This document shows positions 34,104 to 43,871 of a stretch of 64,000 nucleotides of DNA, piece by piece. Origin of the DNA: Candidatus Poribacteria bacterium (GTDB lineage Bacteria; Poribacteria; WGA-4E; WGA-3G); the NCBI GenBank assembly GCA_003635315.1, contig PYJD01000023.1, forward strand, positions 1-64,000. Direction: 5' to 3'. Within the stretch, counting starts at the first letter, position 1. Each line of letters begins with the position of its first letter. The notes below the pieces were generated by a model that made no database searches, had not been told where the DNA came from, and was given only the letters and a program-made list of their open reading frames with translations. A program made the translations under genes and the position numbers.

Positions 34104-34808
34104 ATGGATAAACTAATAAGAGTAGAAAATTTAGAGAAATCTTTCTTTGATGGGGACTCAGAGCTACAAGTCTTAAAAGGTGTTGACCTTGAGGTAAATA
34201 AAGCAGAGATTTTGGCTATTATGGGGGCATCAGGTGCAGGAAAAAGTACATTACTACATTTAATAGGAACACTTGATCGTCCTACATCCGGTAAAATTTA
34301 TTATGAAGATGAAGATATTACAACCTATTCAGAACGGGAACTTACACAATTCAGAAACACTTCTGTCGGTTTTGTTTTTCAGTTTCATCAATTATTACCA
34401 GAATTTAACGCACTTGAAAACGTTATAATGGGTAAATTAATCTCTAATCGTAAGTCTGGATATGCTGGAGGACAGAAGCTAAATCGGAATGAAATGAATG
34501 ATCGAGCTGAGAACTTACTTGAAAGTGTCGGTCTATCAGAAAGATTATCACATTTTCCAAGCCAACTATCCGGTGGAGAACGACAAAGAGTCGCTATTGC
34601 AAGAGCATTGATGAATCAACCTAAAGTTATACTCGCTGATGAACCAACCGGTAATATAGATGATATTACCAGTGAAGTTGTTTTTGAGGTCTTGCTAAAG
34701 GTTAATGAAGAACTCGATCAGACAATCATTATTGTAACACATGATTCACGACTATCAAACCAAACAAATAGAACTGTAAACCTTGTTGAAGGAAAAATTA
34801 AATACTAA
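34104..34808 (+). CDS. lolD: Lipoprotein-releasing ABC transporter ATPase LolD
   Basis: The 234-residue ATPase has Walker A (GASGAGKST near 38), Q-loop (VFQFHQLLPEFNALENV), signature LSGGERQR, Walker B VILADEPTGNID and the His switch in IVTHD, all as in MacB/LolD-type ATPases. It powers the LolC/E-like permease encoded 42 nt upstream. The pair supports lipoprotein transport to an outer membrane, together with Lnt upstream and BamA downstream. Confidence 0.95.
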   Translation: MDKLIRVENLEKSFFDGDSELQVLKGVDLEVNKAEILAIMGASGAGKSTLLHLIGTLDRPTSGKIYYEDEDITTYSERELTQFRNTSVGFVFQFHQLLPEFNALENVIMGKLISNRKSGYAGGQKLNRNEMNDRAENLLESVGLSERLSHFPSQLSGGERQRVAIARALMNQPKVILADEPTGNIDDITSEVVFEVLLKVNEELDQTIIIVTHDSRLSNQTNRTVNLVEGKIKY

Positions 34809-34844
34809 CTGAAATTATAATCTGTATACAGGAAGGTTTAGGGA

Positions 34845-35717
34845 ATGTTGATCTATCTTGACGGAGAATTTGTACCACGTTCGGAGGCTAAAATTTCCGT
34901 GTTCGACCATGGATTACTCTATGGTGATGGTGTTTTTGAAGGGATTCGCAGCTATAATGGTAAAGTCTTCAAATTGGATGAACACTTAGAAAGACTTTAC
35001 GATTCCGCGAAATCAATCATGTTGCAAATCCCAATATCAATTGAAGAAATGAAGGAGAATCTTCTTGAAACCCTTCGAAGAAATGAACTTCATGAAGGAT
35101 ATATTCGTTTAATTGTTACCCGTGGTATAGGAGATTTAGGATTGGATCCTGAAAAATGTCCTAATCCTTCTGTTATAATTATTGCCGATAAGATCGCCTT
35201 GTATCCTCAGAATTTCTATGAAGATGGATTAGAAATTGTAACTGCCTCTATTCGACGAAACTATCATGAAGCTGTTAATCCTCGAATTAAATCTCTAAAC
35301 TACTTAAATAATATTCTTGCAAAAATTGAAGCTAAGCAATCTGGATCTGTTGAAGCTCTCATGTTAAACAGTGATGGTTATGTGGTTGAATGTACAGGAG
35401 ATAATATTTTTTGGATAAAAAATGAAGTAATTGTTACGCCACCGCAACATATAGGTATATTAGATGGTGTTACACGTAATTGTGTCATCGAATTAGCAGA
35501 GGAAGCAGGTTTCGAAATAGAAGAACGTGTTTTTACACGCCACGACCTATATATTGCTGATGAATGTTTCTTGACTGGTACCGCCGCCGAAGTAATACCT
35601 GTTGTAAAACTTGATCAGAGAGTAATTGGTAATGGGAAGCCGGGTTTAGTCACCCAAAAATTAATCGCCGCATTTCGACAATTTGCAAACAATAGTGGAA
35701 CACCAATATATACTTAA
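34845..35717 (+). CDS. ilvE: Branched-chain amino acid aminotransferase
   Basis: The 290-residue class IV PLP enzyme has the IlvE hallmarks: Phe-Asp-His-Gly-Leu-Leu-Tyr-Gly-Asp-Gly-Val-Phe-Glu-Gly-Ile-Arg near 20-36, PLP Lys in KSLNYLNNILAK, and the Thr-Gly-Thr-Ala-Ala-Glu-Val-Ile-Pro-Val loop. It interconverts leucine, isoleucine and valine with their keto acids. D-amino-acid aminotransferase is a relative, but the KSLNYLNN stretch is typical of IlvE. It lies in the envelope gene run without other ilv genes. Confidence 0.92.
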   Translation: MLIYLDGEFVPRSEAKISVFDHGLLYGDGVFEGIRSYNGKVFKLDEHLERLYDSAKSIMLQIPISIEEMKENLLETLRRNELHEGYIRLIVTRGIGDLGLDPEKCPNPSVIIIADKIALYPQNFYEDGLEIVTASIRRNYHEAVNPRIKSLNYLNNILAKIEAKQSGSVEALMLNSDGYVVECTGDNIFWIKNEVIVTPPQHIGILDGVTRNCVIELAEEAGFEIEERVFTRHDLYIADECFLTGTAAEVIPVVKLDQRVIGNGKPGLVTQKLIAAFRQFANNSGTPIYT

Positions 35718-35782
35718 GCAAGTTAAAATCATAAAAAATAAAAAGGTTTTATTTTTACGTATGCTTAAGGAGGAACTTAAAA

Positions 35783-38221
35783 ATGTATATTAATAGACCA
35801 CCTATTCAATTACTCATTATCAGTATAATAGCAATATCTTTTTCTCCGTTTATATGTTTCAATGCACATGCTGGTGAATCTGAAGATAACACTTATGGTC
35901 CAAAACTCTCTACTGAAACAATACAAGAGAATGACACTGAAACAACACAAGAAGAAACACCAATTGTTGATGAATCACTACTCGTTAGCAAGATAGACTT
36001 TATTGGAGTTCAATCCTTACGTCAAGAAATGTTGCAAACTCTTATACAAACTCAAATTGGACAAGAGATATCCTCTGAAATACTTACTAAGGATATCGAA
36101 AGTCTTTTTAAAGATACAGGTTTTTTCTCTGATATTAAGGTAGAAGTTAAACCCGCATCTGATAAAGGACTTGAAGTTCATTTTATTTGTGTAGAGAGTC
36201 CTAAGCTTGAAGGAATTACTATTATTGGTAACGATGACTTGGATACTGGTAAACTTATGGATAAAGTCACCCTACGCAGATCAGAAATCTATAGTGATCG
36301 TCATAGGTGGGAGAGTGAACGCGCTATCCGACAATTCTACCATGAGAAAGGGTATTATCTGGTTAGTATTCAAGTTCATGATGATGTAAATACAGAAGAG
36401 AATACAAATCACATCACTTTCGAAATTAATGAGGGACCACGGGTTCGAATTTCTGAAATTAACTTCATTGGGAATAATCAGGTCACCGCTAAAAAACTTC
36501 AGAAAAAAATGAAGACACGGGTTGGAAAACACTTTGATGAAATCCTTTTTGAAGAAGAAGATATAAGTCTAAATCTTAGGAATTATTATCAAGATCTCGG
36601 TTTCGCACAGGTGAAGATTCTGGGTCATGAGAAACGTTTTACTGAGGATAAAACTGGACTGATGCTGGACATCACTGTTGATGAAGGTCCTCAATTTGTT
36701 GTTGGCACATATACAGTCATACTTCAGAAGGGAGAGAAAACTGTCTATTCAGAAGATAAGATACGTGGGATGGTTGATCCAGCTGAAGGTGAACTATTTA
36801 ACAGAGCAACTTTTGAAGAATCAATCGCAGAACTACAGCAGTCTTATCTCGATAAAGGTTATCTACTCTCTGAAGTGAACCCAATTCCCTACTACGATGA
36901 AGCCAATGCTCTGGTAAACATCACTTTGAATATCAACCAAGGAGATGTGATTATTATCGATGATGTTCCTATTCGAGGATTGGCTAAGACCAAAGAAAAT
37001 GTCATCAGACGAGAATTGGATTGGCTCAATATAAAATCAGATGAACTCCTCGATGTGAAAGTCCTTCGGAAGGCTCGTCAACGACTTTTCCAGATGGGGC
37101 CATTCATTCGTGCAGTAGATTTTGTGCCAAGTGATACACGGAATGATAGCCGAAAGAATCTTGTTGTGAATATAGCAGAATCCCCCACAACAGGAACACT
37201 GAGTGTTGGCGGTGGTTACGGAAGTGAAGGTGGAATTTTTGGGACTGCAGAGATCGGACAAAATAACTTATTTGGAAGAGCATATAGAGTACACCTAAAG
37301 GGTGAGTTAGGAACTCGTGATCATCATACTGCTCAAGCAAGTTTCGGTTCACCATGGATTTTTGGCACACCCACCCGGCTAAATGCACGCATATATAACA
37401 ACAGACGGTTTAGAAGGACTTATAGCACTGTCGGTTCCGCACTCTACCAAAACTTTGAAACGGACAGATATGTGTGGGAAACAAGAGGCGCATCAATTTC
37501 TCTCGGAAGACCTATTGCATACGATATTGACCTTTCTGTAAGATTCAGAAACGAACATGTCAATGCCAATACACCAGACAGAGAGATAATCGATAGATCC
37601 ACTCGTAGTATTTTATTTGCTGTTGGACGAGATACACGTGATTATCGTACATCTCTCTATGATCCAATGGGGGGAACTTCAAGTAGTATATCTTATGAAT
37701 ACTCAGGTGGTCTCTTAGGAGCCGATAACCAGTTTCAAAAGTATACTGCGGATGTTGGTTGGTTCTACAATCCATGGTGGAATCATGTATTTGCATTCCA
37801 TTCACGTGCTGGTTATATGATAAGTAGAAGTAGTGATAATCGAAATTTATTCTACGAAAGATTCTATCTGGGTGGTGTCGATACTATCAGAGGATATGAA
37901 GATTGGGAGATTTATCCTGACCCAGATGAAAATGGCGAGTTTAATCCTGTTGGTGGAAACAAAGTGTTTTTTGCTAATTTTGAGTATCGTATTCCTGTTT
38001 CACCACAACTCACTACCGCTCTTTTCTTTGATGTTGGACAGGTTTGGGATGAGTCCGTGATGAATCCATTTAATCAAATTAATCTAAAACGTGGTGCAGG
38101 TGTGGAAGCACGATTACAAATGTTAGGTATGTTAGCACGTTTCGGTTGGGGATATGCTTTTGATAGACAAAATAGACCACCACAAGGCAGGTTTTATTTT
38201 ACTATTGGACCGGGATTTTAA
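35783..38221 (+). CDS. bamA: Outer membrane protein assembly factor BamA
   Basis: The 812-residue protein has a signal peptide, an acidic linker, POTRA domains from ~68 to ~440 (repeats such as Ile-Asp-Phe-Ile-Gly, Ile-Ile-Gly-Asn-Asp and Ile-Asn-Phe-Ile-Gly-Asn), and a beta-barrel. The lid-loop motif Val-Arg-Gly-Tyr appears as Ile-Arg-Gly-Tyr-Glu, and the last residue is Phe, as in outer-membrane barrels. It is the central subunit for inserting beta-barrel proteins. AAGGAGG lies before the ATG. The 3' end is followed by an exact 17-bp repeat of its last codons. Skp and LpxD genes follow in the standard order. Confidence 0.96.
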   Translation: MYINRPPIQLLIISIIAISFSPFICFNAHAGESEDNTYGPKLSTETIQENDTETTQEETPIVDESLLVSKIDFIGVQSLRQEMLQTLIQTQIGQEISSEILTKDIESLFKDTGFFSDIKVEVKPASDKGLEVHFICVESPKLEGITIIGNDDLDTGKLMDKVTLRRSEIYSDRHRWESERAIRQFYHEKGYYLVSIQVHDDVNTEENTNHITFEINEGPRVRISEINFIGNNQVTAKKLQKKMKTRVGKHFDEILFEEEDISLNLRNYYQDLGFAQVKILGHEKRFTEDKTGLMLDITVDEGPQFVVGTYTVILQKGEKTVYSEDKIRGMVDPAEGELFNRATFEESIAELQQSYLDKGYLLSEVNPIPYYDEANALVNITLNINQGDVIIIDDVPIRGLAKTKENVIRRELDWLNIKSDELLDVKVLRKARQRLFQMGPFIRAVDFVPSDTRNDSRKNLVVNIAESPTTGTLSVGGGYGSEGGIFGTAEIGQNNLFGRAYRVHLKGELGTRDHHTAQASFGSPWIFGTPTRLNARIYNNRRFRRTYSTVGSALYQNFETDRYVWETRGASISLGRPIAYDIDLSVRFRNEHVNANTPDREIIDRSTRSILFAVGRDTRDYRTSLYDPMGGTSSSISYEYSGGLLGADNQFQKYTADVGWFYNPWWNHVFAFHSRAGYMISRSSDNRNLFYERFYLGGVDTIRGYEDWEIYPDPDENGEFNPVGGNKVFFANFEYRIPVSPQLTTALFFDVGQVWDESVMNPFNQINLKRGAGVEARLQMLGMLARFGWGYAFDRQNRPPQGRFYFTIGPGF

Positions 38222-38239
38222 GTGGACCGGGATTTTAAG
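38206..38239. repeat. 17-bp tandem duplication at the bamA 3' end
   Basis: TGGACCGGGATTTTAAG occurs at 38206-38222, encoding the last residues and stop of BamA, and is repeated exactly at 38223-38239 beyond the stop. Confidence 0.95.
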
Positions 38240-38287
38240 GGATTTATATTAGCTTAGCTTACTATTCTTTAGCTTTAATTACAAACG

Positions 38288-38312
38288 CAGAACGCTAATA
38301 TATAGCGTTCTG
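38288..38312 (+). promoter_or_regulatory. Perfect 10-bp hairpin between bamA and skp
   Basis: CAGAACGCTA (38288-38297) pairs with TAGCGTTCTG (38303-38312) around ATATA. It lies 16 nt before the skp ATG, whose AAAGGA ribosome site is just outside the stem. It could act as an RNA processing or attenuation site; no T-tract follows. Confidence 0.5.
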
Positions 38313-38328
38313 CTACAAAGGACTAAAT

Positions 38329-38877
38329 ATGAAAAGGTATCTGTTGATTTTATGCTCAATTATGCTCTTTAGCCTGTTGAGTGGTAGTATTGGACAAGAA
38401 AATTTCAAATTGGGTGTTGTAGACACACAACGAGTTCTGGATAATTATGGGAAATTTAAGGATGCTAATGAAATTCTCCAGACGGCTGATAAACGGTTGA
38501 GAGATAAACTTGAAGGTTTATTTCAAGAAATTAGAACTTTACAGGAGAAATTAACAAAAACGGAACTATTCCTTGAAAAACCTCAGACTGAAGAACTTCA
38601 AAACCAAATAAAAACTAAAGAGGATGAATTCCTCCGAGAAAGACAGTCAGGCGAACAGGCATTGTTGGATAAGCAGAAGGAACTTATGGAACCAATCTTG
38701 AAGGAAATTGAAGAATTGATTAAGAAGATCGGCAAAGAGCAGAATTACGATCTCATAATTAGTAAACAGGCTGCTCTATATTTTAATGAGAAGTATGATA
38801 TCACGGATAGTCTGATTGATACAATTAATAATATGCCAGAAGAGAACGGTGTTGAAACTGAACCTGTGAAAGAATAG
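38329..38877 (+). CDS. skp: Periplasmic chaperone Skp/OmpH-like
   Basis: The 182-residue protein has a signal peptide, then Leu-Gly-Val-Val-Asp-Thr-Gln-Arg-Val-Leu, the usual Skp opening. A long charged coiled-coil (residues ~40-130) with heptad Leu/Glu/Lys follows, then Tyr-Asp-Leu-Ile-Ile-Ser-Lys, the closing strand. Skp trimers hold unfolded outer-membrane proteins on the way to BamA. Its position between bamA and lpxD is the classical arrangement. A ~20-residue acidic tail is unconserved. Confidence 0.92.
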   Translation: MKRYLLILCSIMLFSLLSGSIGQENFKLGVVDTQRVLDNYGKFKDANEILQTADKRLRDKLEGLFQEIRTLQEKLTKTELFLEKPQTEELQNQIKTKEDEFLRERQSGEQALLDKQKELMEPILKEIEELIKKIGKEQNYDLIISKQAALYFNEKYDITDSLIDTINNMPEENGVETEPVKE

Positions 38878-38922
38878 ATTCATAAAATCTATGCATGAAC
38901 ATACGTCATAATGAGGCGAAAT

Positions 38923-39984
38923 ATGAGTATTAAACTCAAAGATATATGTAAGCACCTTGGTGGTGATCTTTCTGGTGATGGAGAGATTGAAATTACAGGA
39001 GTATCTGGCATAAAGGATGCGGAACCAAACCAAATTACATTCGTAGCCAATGCAAAATATCTTAGTGCTATCGCAACAACACAAGCTTCAGCTATCATCA
39101 TAGGAAAAGGTGTATCAGGAAATGGAAAGGCAACAATCTGTGTAGATAACCCATATTGGGGTTTTGTGAAAGTTCTGGAATTATTTGCCTGGGATGCCGA
39201 TATTGGGCCTAAGACAGGAATACATGAATCAGTCGTTTTAGGTGAGAATGTTTCTATAGGCGAAGGGGTAACAATTGAACCGTTTTCCGTCATAAGTGAC
39301 AATGTTGAAATTGGAGATGAGACAATTATAAAACCGCATGTCTACATTGGTCCAGATAGCAAAATTGGCAAAAACGGTCTCATATATTCACAAGTGAGTA
39401 TACGAGAAAATGTGACTATTGGGGATAATGTCATTATACATTGTGGGGCTGTAATTGGTAGTGATGGATTTGGATTTACACCTGATCCATCAAATAATAG
39501 TCCTTACAAAATACCACAGATTGGAACTGTAGTTATTGAGGATAATGTAGAAATTGGGGCAAATACGACTATAGATCGTGCAACAATTGCTGAAACACTC
39601 ATAAAAAGTGGTACAAAACTCGATAATCTCGTTCAAATTGCTCACAATGTTATTATCGGAGAAGATTGTTGTTTAGCTGCTCAATCTGGTATGGCAGGTA
39701 GTAGTACTCTTGGGGATAGGGTAAACATTGCTGGACAATCAGGTGTGGTTGGACATTTATCTGTTGGTGATAATAGTGTCTTATATGCAAAATCCGCAAT
39801 CACTAAAGATACTCCACCGAATAGCCAACTCTCAGGGTTTCCTGCCCGTCCACATAAACAGGAATTACGTGTTCAAGCAGCAACACGAAAAATACCTGAC
39901 CTTATACATGAATTTAAAAATCTCCAAAAAAAGGTGGTAGAACTTGAAGAAAAGTTAAAAGCTTTTGAACATACAGATGACTAA
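38923..39984 (+). CDS. lpxD: UDP-3-O-acylglucosamine N-acyltransferase LpxD
   Basis: LpxD adds the second acyl chain in lipid A synthesis. The N-terminal uridine-binding domain (Ile-Lys-Asp-Ala-Glu-Pro-Asn-Gln-Ile-Thr-Phe) is followed by left-handed beta-helix hexapeptides (Ile-Gly-Asp-Asn and similar), with the catalytic His in Leu-Val-Gln-Ile-Ala-His-Asn and a C-terminal coiled helix. An ATG at 38911 is in frame, but GAGG sits six bases before the ATG at 38923, which also gives the usual Met-Ser-Ile-Lys-Leu start (353 residues). Its presence implies lipid A in the outer membrane, although other lpx genes are not in the window. Confidence 0.96.
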   Translation: MSIKLKDICKHLGGDLSGDGEIEITGVSGIKDAEPNQITFVANAKYLSAIATTQASAIIIGKGVSGNGKATICVDNPYWGFVKVLELFAWDADIGPKTGIHESVVLGENVSIGEGVTIEPFSVISDNVEIGDETIIKPHVYIGPDSKIGKNGLIYSQVSIRENVTIGDNVIIHCGAVIGSDGFGFTPDPSNNSPYKIPQIGTVVIEDNVEIGANTTIDRATIAETLIKSGTKLDNLVQIAHNVIIGEDCCLAAQSGMAGSSTLGDRVNIAGQSGVVGHLSVGDNSVLYAKSAITKDTPPNSQLSGFPARPHKQELRVQAATRKIPDLIHEFKNLQKKVVELEEKLKAFEHTDD

Positions 39985-40226
39985 TATCTAACCAATTACA
40001 AATCCTATCATCCCAAAAGATACCCACACATCCTCCACGCCACACCGTATTATTTCTACAATTTATCCAAGAGAACTAAAGCGAGAACAATGTAAGAGAA
40101 ATTAAGTGAAAAATCACGAAATTCTCCTATCACCATCACGGTAGACACTGTTGTATACAATACCGATGCTTAATATGGCTTAAACCAATTTTCAGTTAAG
40201 TAAAATCTACATTTATAGATATTAGT

Positions 40227-41081
40227 ATGAAACAAGTCCACTCCTATATAGAATTAGCACGACCACTTAATGGAATAATTGCTTTTGTTTCAGCTTGGTT
40301 GGGAGGGATGTTTGCAACCACTGAATCCTTAGTAAATATTACAGATCATCGACTCCTACTGGTATCTATAGCTGCGTTATTATTATTATCCGCTGGAAAT
40401 GCAATTAATGATTATTGTGATTATACAACAGACAAGATCAATAAACCTAATAGACCTATACCTTCTGGGAGGATAAAGAGAATAAATGCATTAATTTTTG
40501 CCTTGATTCTAATGAGTATTGGAGTTCTAATAGGATTATACATCAATCTCTACGCATTCTATATTTCAATTTTAGTTACTCTCTTACTTATACTCTATGC
40601 AATATGGCTTAAGAGAACTCCATTCATAGGAAACATAGTAGTTAGCTCCCTGACCGCTATTACCTTTATATCAGGTGGTGTAGCAATTGGAACGATAAAG
40701 GGAACAATGATTCCAGCAATCTTCGCATTTTTGTATACTACTGCCCGGGAAATCGTTAAAGACATTGAAGATATGGAAGGAGATCAAGAAACACAGGTTA
40801 GAACTTTAGCCATTATCAATCCAAAACTGGCAACTAATATAGCATTAAGTTTCATGGGGTTTGTTATTATCTTCAGTCCAATACCTTATCTAATGGGTTT
40901 TTATTCTTGGCACTATTTCCTGCTAATTATCTTTGGGGTTGATATAATACTTGTCTATTTAGGATTACGACTCTTGAAGGATGCCTCTAATAGTAATTGT
41001 GCTTTTATTCAACGTTGTATGAAATGGGACATCTTTATTGGTTTAGGTGCAATCTATCTGGGGTCAGTAATTAATGTATAA
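40227..41081 (+). CDS. UbiA-family prenyltransferase
   Basis: The 284-residue integral-membrane protein has about eight hydrophobic helices and the two aspartate motifs of UbiA enzymes: NAINDYCDYTTDKINKPNRPIPSG near 58-80 (N-D-x-x-D type) and REIVKDIEDMEGDQ near 168. They bind the magnesium-prenyl diphosphate. The pattern resembles geranylgeranylglycerol-phosphate synthases and chlorophyll/menaquinone-type prenyltransferases more than UbiA itself; the acceptor cannot be named. It follows lpxD by 242 nt. Confidence 0.88.
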   Translation: MKQVHSYIELARPLNGIIAFVSAWLGGMFATTESLVNITDHRLLLVSIAALLLLSAGNAINDYCDYTTDKINKPNRPIPSGRIKRINALIFALILMSIGVLIGLYINLYAFYISILVTLLLILYAIWLKRTPFIGNIVVSSLTAITFISGGVAIGTIKGTMIPAIFAFLYTTAREIVKDIEDMEGDQETQVRTLAIINPKLATNIALSFMGFVIIFSPIPYLMGFYSWHYFLLIIFGVDIILVYLGLRLLKDASNSNCAFIQRCMKWDIFIGLGAIYLGSVINV

Positions 41082-41086
41082 AAAGG

Positions 41087-41110
41087 TAGGACATTTTAAA
41101 GAGTGTCCTA
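41087..41110 (+). promoter_or_regulatory. Short inverted repeat before the TrmH-family gene
   Basis: TAGGACA (41087-41093) pairs with TGTCCTA (41104-41110) with a 10-nt AT-rich loop, ending six bases before the TTG start. It would place the ribosome-binding region within or beside a hairpin, so it could limit initiation. Confidence 0.4.
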
Positions 41111-41116
41111 ATTAAA

Positions 41117-42355
41117 TTGGTCAACTACGAACAGGTTATAGCATTCTTAGAGAATCAGAACGCCAAGTGTGAGTGGATAAATAGATTTAAACAATCCTAT
41201 AATATCTTCACTGACACAAGAAAATGGGATCAAAAATATAAGGTTTATACATCTGGATGGAAACAAATTGAAGGAGTTATGATTCTATTCTCAGCAACAG
41301 ACGAAGATGCTGCCTATAATGTTATTATAAGTGCTAAGACTGAACGTAGTTTGCGTGAATTGCTATTAAAATTTCCAAGAGGATGTATCGGTAATTTCTC
41401 ATTTACTAAGTCATGGATGAAATCCCGTAGTAAAGACATCCTGACATATAATCAAGATATTAACCCTGATAATCAATATCTAATCCAGGCTATAAAACGA
41501 GGGAGTCAAGGTAGTGTTGAAAATAGAACGATAGATAAGAAAAAAGATGCAATTGTTACAGTAATTCGTAAGCTATCTCAAGAAAAAGCGAGAAATGAAT
41601 TAAATCAGTTCTTGGTTGAAGGCGATTTGTTAGTTAATCGCGCTTTCAAGAACGGGTTGCCAATAGAATCTATAGTTTATACCTCTAAATATATAGCATC
41701 CAAGAATGGAGAGAGTTTTCTAAATGAAGCATTAATTGATCACATTTCTATATATAATGTTACCGATGGTATGATGGGATCATTCACAACAACACGTCCT
41801 GTTCCCCCTGTTTTAGCATCAATTCATTACAATTACGCTCCATTCTTGTTAGATACAGATGAACTGAACTTTCAATATTCACAAAATTGTATTCTATTAA
41901 TTGCAGAAAATATTGAAAATCCTGATAACTTAGGTATGGTAATACGGACAGCTGATGCAGCAGGTGTCTCAGCTGTATTGATTACTGGGAATGGATGTAG
42001 TCCATTTCATAGGAATTGTATACGTGCATCACGTGGAGCTATTGGTCGTCTTCCATTGTTCCATAGTACATCATCGGTAATAGCAGTTAGAGAATTAATC
42101 CAATCGGGATGGAAAGTTTATGGAGCAACATCAAATACTGAGAAAGATTACTATGAAACGGAGATGGCATTTCCTAATTCAGTGATTGTTGGTAATGAGA
42201 AAACTGGAATTCTACCAGATACATTGGAAGAATGTACAGATTTAATAAGAATTCCTATGGCGCCAGGACAGTCCTCTCTAAATGTCGGTATTGCTGCTGG
42301 AATACTTCTATTTGATATTTCACACCGTAAACAATCTAACTTACCTACCTACTAA
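41117..42355 (+). CDS. TrmH/SpoU-family RNA 2'-O-methyltransferase with N-terminal extension
   Basis: Residues ~150-412 form a TrmH-type methyltransferase: a substrate-binding L30e-like part (Asn-Gln-Phe-Leu-Val-Glu-Gly-Asp), then the SPOUT knot with Glu-Asn-Ile-Glu-Asn-Pro-Asp-Asn-Leu-Gly, Ile-Val-Gly-Asn-Glu-Lys-Thr-Gly and Ile-Pro-Met-Ala-Pro-Gly-Gln-Ser-Ser-Leu-Asn-Val. It should methylate ribose in tRNA or rRNA. The first ~140 residues are an extra region of unclear fold with Leu-Leu-Leu-Lys-Phe-Pro-Arg-Gly. The TTG start is weakly supported; the 5' end could be a little different, but the frame is clearly coding well upstream of the methyltransferase domain. Confidence 0.85.
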   Translation: MVNYEQVIAFLENQNAKCEWINRFKQSYNIFTDTRKWDQKYKVYTSGWKQIEGVMILFSATDEDAAYNVIISAKTERSLRELLLKFPRGCIGNFSFTKSWMKSRSKDILTYNQDINPDNQYLIQAIKRGSQGSVENRTIDKKKDAIVTVIRKLSQEKARNELNQFLVEGDLLVNRAFKNGLPIESIVYTSKYIASKNGESFLNEALIDHISIYNVTDGMMGSFTTTRPVPPVLASIHYNYAPFLLDTDELNFQYSQNCILLIAENIENPDNLGMVIRTADAAGVSAVLITGNGCSPFHRNCIRASRGAIGRLPLFHSTSSVIAVRELIQSGWKVYGATSNTEKDYYETEMAFPNSVIVGNEKTGILPDTLEECTDLIRIPMAPGQSSLNVGIAAGILLFDISHRKQSNLPTY

Positions 42356-42566
42356 CAGGTATTCAGTGAAAGATCCAGATTATCGATTGAAGGTATTTTT
42401 GCAATGTGGTAATATAAGATATATTAGTTCTGGATATAGTAAATTTATTCACCATCGAAATAAAGCAAGATTAATATTACTATAATTAGGAAGAAATTAA
42501 CCTATAATCGGCACAATTCTGATCAAAATACAAACTATCAACAATAAAATAAAATAGGAAAAAGTC

Positions 42567-43853
42567 ATGAGATTATTTACTCTATGTATCACGTTAATTC
42601 TAATGATTTCTTTAGTGTTTGCAGAAGAAACACCAAAGCAAGATTCTAATACGAACCATGCTACATTATGTTCTAATAATCTACAAGAAATTGGTAAAGC
42701 AATTCAAACCTACAAAGATGAACACGGAGAATTTCCAGATTGGCTTTCAGATCTTCATGACAAACATTTATCGGATAAGAATATACTGATCTGTCCTTCA
42801 GACACTAATAATGGAAAGGTCCTCTACTCTCGAGCTGTAGATCCAAATCTACCTGTAAGTTATAACTATGAGTTTTATTCTGGACAAAGAAAGACGGTGA
42901 AGGAAGATAGGATCATGTATGGGGATGTAGTTCCGCTTGTTCGTTGTATGCATCACTTAGGTAAAAATGGTATTACCTATAATTTGAGCTTTGATAATAA
43001 GGTGAACCCATTACCCTACCGATGGAATAGTTCTCTTGTAGAACTGTTTGGGGATGTTGAGAAAACCATTAATACGTTAGAAGAAGGTTTCAGCAAGCAG
43101 CCAAAAAAAGCACGATACTTCCATGTCTATCCAATTCTCACAAAACTATACGTAGAAGTTGGACGGATTGATGATGCAGATAACCTCATTAAACACTATA
43201 AGACGCTTATAATACCCGAAAACTATTCGCACAACTTCTATTTGGGTGATATGCTCAGACATAGGAATCGTATTGATGAGGAGCTTGAACTGTATCTGAA
43301 ATACGACGCAGAATATCCTGAGAATCGATTCGTATTAGAGAAAATTGCAAACATCTATCAATATCAAGGGAAAACTGAATTAGCCTTGGAATACAGAAAG
43401 AAATATGTGCCAGGATTAGCATACATCGGAAAGATGGTTCCTGATTTTAACGCAACTGATCTTGACGGTAAGGCTATATCCATTGAAGCATATCGGGGAA
43501 AAGTTGTACTAGTTGATTTTTGGGCGGTATGGTGTGGACCTTGTGTTGCCGAAACTCCCAATATGAAGAAGGTATATGATGCATATAAGGATAAAGGCTT
43601 TGATATTATTGGGATTAGCCTTGATAGTGATGAAGCAAATCTAAAAGAATATCTAATAAAGAATAACATTACTTGGCGACAAGTATTTAGTGGAAAAGGA
43701 TGGGATAGTCCAGTAGCAAGACAGTATGGAATATATAGCATTCCAAATATGTGGCTTATTGATAAAGATGGAAAATTAATATCTAATAATGCCAGAGGGA
43801 AGGAATTAGAAAGTCTGGTTGCTGAAGCTTTGAATGATAAGACAATAGAATAG
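42567..43853 (+). CDS. Exported TlpA-like thioredoxin-fold protein with TPR-like region
   Basis: The 428-residue protein has a signal peptide (cleavage near Val-Phe-Ala). A region with Asn-Leu-Gln-Glu-Ile-Gly-Lys-Ala-Ile follows, like the pilin-like opening of DUF1559-type proteins and including Ile-Cys-Pro-Ser-Asp. Then come helical repeats (~190-285) and a C-terminal thioredoxin domain. The redox motif is Trp-Cys-Gly-Pro-Cys (Cys323 and Cys326) with the cis-Pro in Tyr-Ser-Ile-Pro-Asn. TlpA/ResA-type proteins reduce periplasmic disulfides. The joined N-terminal parts suggest it acts on a particular partner. A hairpin after the stop is a probable terminator. Confidence 0.88.
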   Translation: MRLFTLCITLILMISLVFAEETPKQDSNTNHATLCSNNLQEIGKAIQTYKDEHGEFPDWLSDLHDKHLSDKNILICPSDTNNGKVLYSRAVDPNLPVSYNYEFYSGQRKTVKEDRIMYGDVVPLVRCMHHLGKNGITYNLSFDNKVNPLPYRWNSSLVELFGDVEKTINTLEEGFSKQPKKARYFHVYPILTKLYVEVGRIDDADNLIKHYKTLIIPENYSHNFYLGDMLRHRNRIDEELELYLKYDAEYPENRFVLEKIANIYQYQGKTELALEYRKKYVPGLAYIGKMVPDFNATDLDGKAISIEAYRGKVVLVDFWAVWCGPCVAETPNMKKVYDAYKDKGFDIIGISLDSDEANLKEYLIKNNITWRQVFSGKGWDSPVARQYGIYSIPNMWLIDKDGKLISNNARGKELESLVAEALNDKTIE

Positions 43854-43871
43854 TTTAATTGTATCCTATAA

